Assembly: GCA_009936765.1 (NCBI GenBank)
Contig: JAACDL010000130.1
Span: forward strand, 1-8,095
DNA length: 8,095 nucleotides
From: Methanobacteriota archaeon
Lineage (GTDB): Archaea; Thermoplasmatota; Poseidoniia; Poseidoniales; Poseidoniaceae
Direction: 5' to 3'
The position numbers and the translations under genes were made by a program. This document shows positions 5,978 through 8,095 of the stretch, one piece after another (the stretch's first letter is position 1; each line of letters starts with the position of its first letter). The notes under the pieces were generated by a model. That model was not told the DNA's origin and ran no database searches. It saw only the letters and a program-made list of their open reading frames with translations.

Positions 5978-7473
5978 GTCACCTATTCGAACACAATGGT
6001 GCTAGCGGGCGTGGCTATTCTCAGCCAGAACCCATATCTCCAGTAGATAATTTACAGATTCCATCCTCCCTAGTTCGCTCTAAACTACCAAGATGGCCAC
6101 GTATATCTGAACCAGAAATGGTGAGACACTATACTTGGCTTTCAAATCGTAACTTTGGAATAGATACTGGATTTTACCCATTAGGTTCCTGCACAATGAA
6201 GCACAATCCTCGTGTCAATGAAGTAATAGCGCAGTTGCCCGGAATTGCAGACCTTCATCCATTGCAGCCAGAGCATCAAATTCAAGGTACTTTAGCAATA
6301 TTCCATGAAATGCAAGAAATGCTAGGGATTTGTGCCGGGATGGATGCAGTTACACTTCAGCCAGTTGCTGGTGCACAAGGTGAATTTACTGCAATTCGTT
6401 GCATTCAGGAATACTTCAGATCTCGTGGTGAACTAAACAGGACAAAGGTCATCGTGCCAGATTCTGCTCACGGAACCAACCCTGCAAGTGCCTCAATGGC
6501 TGGTTTTGAAATTGTCGAAATTCCAAGTCAAGCAGATGGTCGTTTGGATTTGGATGCATTGAGGGCTGTTGTTGGTGACGATACAGCTGCAATGATGATC
6601 ACAAATCCTAGCACACTAGGAGTATTTGAGCCAGAGATTGCGGAAGCCGCAGCAATTGTTCACGAGGCAGGAGGGCAGATGTATTACGACGGTGCTAATT
6701 TCAATGCCATTCTAGGAAGAACATCGCCAGGTATCATGGGATTCGATGCAGTCCACTATAACCTACACAAGACATTCAGTCAGCCACACGGTGGCGGCGG
6801 TCCAGGTTCTGGCCCAATTGGTGTGAAGTCTCATCTTGCTGATTTCCTACCTGGACCTATTGTCGAGCGTAGAGAAGTCGCTTCAGGTGATACATTAACC
6901 GCTGTTAATGATGAATGGTGGTACCACTGGCAAGAGCCAGAGCATAGCATTGGGAAAGTACAGCAATGGCATGGTAACAGCGGGGCAGTAATTCGCTCTT
7001 GGGCGTTTTATCGTCGTTACGGAAAGGACTTGAAAACGATGTCTGAGCATGCAGTTCTGAATGCTAATTATTTACGTCACATGATAATGAAAGAAGCCGA
7101 AGAGAAAGGCGTATCTCATGTGTTCTGTGATGGAGCTCCAGTGGATGTTGTCAAGCACGAATTCACCCTTTCATTAGCCCCTCTAAAAGAACAGAAGGGT
7201 CTTGGTGCTATGGATGTAGCAAAAGGACTGTTAGACAAAGGGTACATGGCTCCTACTGTCTACTTCCCACTAATTGTACCAGAATGTATGATGATTGAAC
7301 CGACAGAAACTGAATCAAAAGAAGTACTTGATGAATTTGCTAAGAAATTTGTTGAAGTTCTGCAAGAGGATGCGGATGTACTACATAATGCTCCAGTAAC
7401 CACCAAGGTCAGACGAGTAGACGAGGTTTATGCTGCTCGTAACTTGACACTATCTTATCCGTTCGATGAGTGA
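5974..7473 (+). CDS. gcvPB: Glycine dehydrogenase (decarboxylating) subunit 2, GcvPB
   Basis: This is the C-terminal-half, PLP-carrying subunit of the glycine cleavage P-protein (EC 1.4.4.2). With the TTG start at 5974 it is 499 residues, within the family range, and opens SHLFEHNGASGRGYSQPEP like its relatives (phobic-F-E-x3-GR-x-GYS-x-PE). The alternative in-frame ATG at 5944 would add ten residues inside gcvPA and has no ribosome-binding site. Key motifs are FYPLGSCTMKHNPRVNE (Cys73, Lys76), AHGTNPASASMAGF, and NLHKTFSQPHGGGGPGSGPI, in which Lys266 is the expected Schiff-base lysine for PLP; the Gly-rich stretch after it is the family's phosphate and substrate loop. TTGA forms a 4-base overlap with the gcvPA stop, suggesting translational coupling of two subunits needed in equal amounts. 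All recognisable motifs are intact. Confidence 0.96.
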   Translation: MSHLFEHNGASGRGYSQPEPISPVDNLQIPSSLVRSKLPRWPRISEPEMVRHYTWLSNRNFGIDTGFYPLGSCTMKHNPRVNEVIAQLPGIADLHPLQPEHQIQGTLAIFHEMQEMLGICAGMDAVTLQPVAGAQGEFTAIRCIQEYFRSRGELNRTKVIVPDSAHGTNPASASMAGFEIVEIPSQADGRLDLDALRAVVGDDTAAMMITNPSTLGVFEPEIAEAAAIVHEAGGQMYYDGANFNAILGRTSPGIMGFDAVHYNLHKTFSQPHGGGGPGSGPIGVKSHLADFLPGPIVERREVASGDTLTAVNDEWWYHWQEPEHSIGKVQQWHGNSGAVIRSWAFYRRYGKDLKTMSEHAVLNANYLRHMIMKEAEEKGVSHVFCDGAPVDVVKHEFTLSLAPLKEQKGLGAMDVAKGLLDKGYMAPTVYFPLIVPECMMIEPTETESKEVLDEFAKKFVEVLQEDADVLHNAPVTTKVRRVDEVYAARNLTLSYPFDE

Positions 7474-8065
7474 TGCAAAATACACCTTTGGACAAATGAT
7501 TGAAGGCGTATGCCTCACACCCGTCAATATGGACTGGGTCGAAGTTGAAGTTCCCGGTCCCGGTCCGAAGATGCTTTGGCCAATGGCATGGTCATTATTA
7601 CCATTAGTAGGTGGGCTTCTGATTATCTTGTTCAAAGATGGGGGCCTTCTGGCAACATTCTTTCTAGCGTTCGGTCTAATGTTGTCACTTATCGCAGTCT
7701 GGCTTGGTACTAATGCAATGCCAGGGCGTGTTGACATGCTTGTTTTGCTTGTATCTCCATTTACTGCTTTCATTCTATTTTTCCAGCCTCCTGGCTTCGT
7801 TCAAGCAATTTTAGCAATAATGGCATGGACTATCAATTATCGAACCGCAGCAGCATTGTCTGCACTTTCAGGTAAATCATACCGTTGTGATTGGGATCCA
7901 AGAGTGCCGCTACCTGACGTTAAATGGGCGACTTATATGCACAAAAAATGGGCTGCAAGGCCTCTTTTCAGGGTCGGGACAAAAATAGTTCGGGGACTGA
8001 GGAGTAATGGCAAAATAATGATAGAGGAAGATGCGCCAATCACTTTCACATTTAGTGAAGAGTGA
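7466..8065 (+). CDS. Four-helix membrane protein of unknown function
   Basis: I do not recognise this 199-residue protein. A soluble N-terminus of about 36 residues holds an acidic WVEVEVPGPGPK segment. Four hydrophobic helices follow, at about 37-56, 59-81, 90-106 and 111-130. The C-terminal 65 residues are soluble, with a CDWDPRVPLP stretch and a basic patch (HKKWAARPLFRVGTKIVRGLR), then an acidic end (IEEDAPITFTFSEE). The basic patch predicts both ends in the cytoplasm. Its ATG overlaps the last 8 bases of gcvPB (ATGAGTGA) and no Shine-Dalgarno is visible, so it is probably translated by coupling. Co-transcription with gcvPA and gcvPB is likely, but that does not show a role in glycine metabolism. 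With only four helices and no transporter motif it does not look like a classical amino-acid carrier. That it is a gene is well supported by length, membrane pattern and position. Confidence 0.83.
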   Translation: MSDAKYTFGQMIEGVCLTPVNMDWVEVEVPGPGPKMLWPMAWSLLPLVGGLLIILFKDGGLLATFFLAFGLMLSLIAVWLGTNAMPGRVDMLVLLVSPFTAFILFFQPPGFVQAILAIMAWTINYRTAAALSALSGKSYRCDWDPRVPLPDVKWATYMHKKWAARPLFRVGTKIVRGLRSNGKIMIEEDAPITFTFSEE

Positions 8066-8095
8066 GCAAAAGGACTCCTTACTTAATCAGACATA
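8066..8095. other. Right edge, no gene seen
   Basis: The last 30 bases hold no coding region I can support. The only structure is the short AAGGACTCCTT palindrome at 8070-8080, whose arms leave just one base between them, too small for a normal hairpin terminator. There is no U-rich tract after it. Confidence 0.5.

Noticed and set aside
7450..7773. Minus-strand open frame opposite the membrane protein gene
   Set aside because: The plus-strand frame gives four regular hydrophobic helices and a normal gene overlap. The antisense product has no organisation.
8070..8080. AAGGACTCCTT palindrome as a terminator or protein-binding site
   Set aside because: The arms are five bases with one base between them and no T tract follows. 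It is too short to exceed chance, and the edge of the window prevents further judgement.

Overview
The window most resembles a chromosomal segment from a planktonic marine archaeon of the Marine Group II type (Candidatus Poseidoniales). This is inferred from gene style: a giant acidic surface protein with a beta-propeller, calcium-binding TSP3-like repeats, one C-terminal membrane anchor and a cytoplasmic tail; a glycine decarboxylase split into two subunits; tight overlapping genes; and moderate GC. No rRNA or other phylogenetic marker is present, so the assignment is a best guess. There is no sign of a mobile element, CRISPR array, tRNA or rRNA gene.

Left part (3-3485, + strand): the 3' portion of one very long surface-protein gene whose beginning lies outside the window. 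The visible order is a seven-unit beta-propeller, eight repeats of classical and modified TSP3 type, three longer DAF/QW/DGYGDN repeats, a transmembrane helix, a basic stop-transfer patch, an acidic linker and a small aromatic C-terminal module. Immediately downstream, and overlapping its stop codon tail to tail, is a GT4-like glycosyltransferase on the minus strand (3482-4492).

Middle (4493-4597): a 105-base divergent intergenic region that must hold the promoters of the glycosyltransferase and of the rightward operon.

Right part (4598-8065, + strand): a tightly packed three-gene unit. gcvPA and gcvPB encode the two subunits of the glycine cleavage P-protein, overlapping by 4 bases with a TTG start for gcvPB. 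The third gene overlaps gcvPB by 8 bases and encodes a four-helix membrane protein of unknown function. The other glycine cleavage genes (gcvT, gcvH, lpd) are not in the window.

The GcvPA/GcvPB pair would form one enzyme that decarboxylates glycine and passes the aminomethyl group to lipoyl-GcvH. No functional link is visible between that operon and the surface protein or the glycosyltransferase. I did not find a convincing new multi-gene system. The points most worth a second look are the higher-order architecture of the surface-protein repeats, the unknown membrane protein coupled to gcvPB, and the start-codon problems of gcvPB and the glycosyltransferase.
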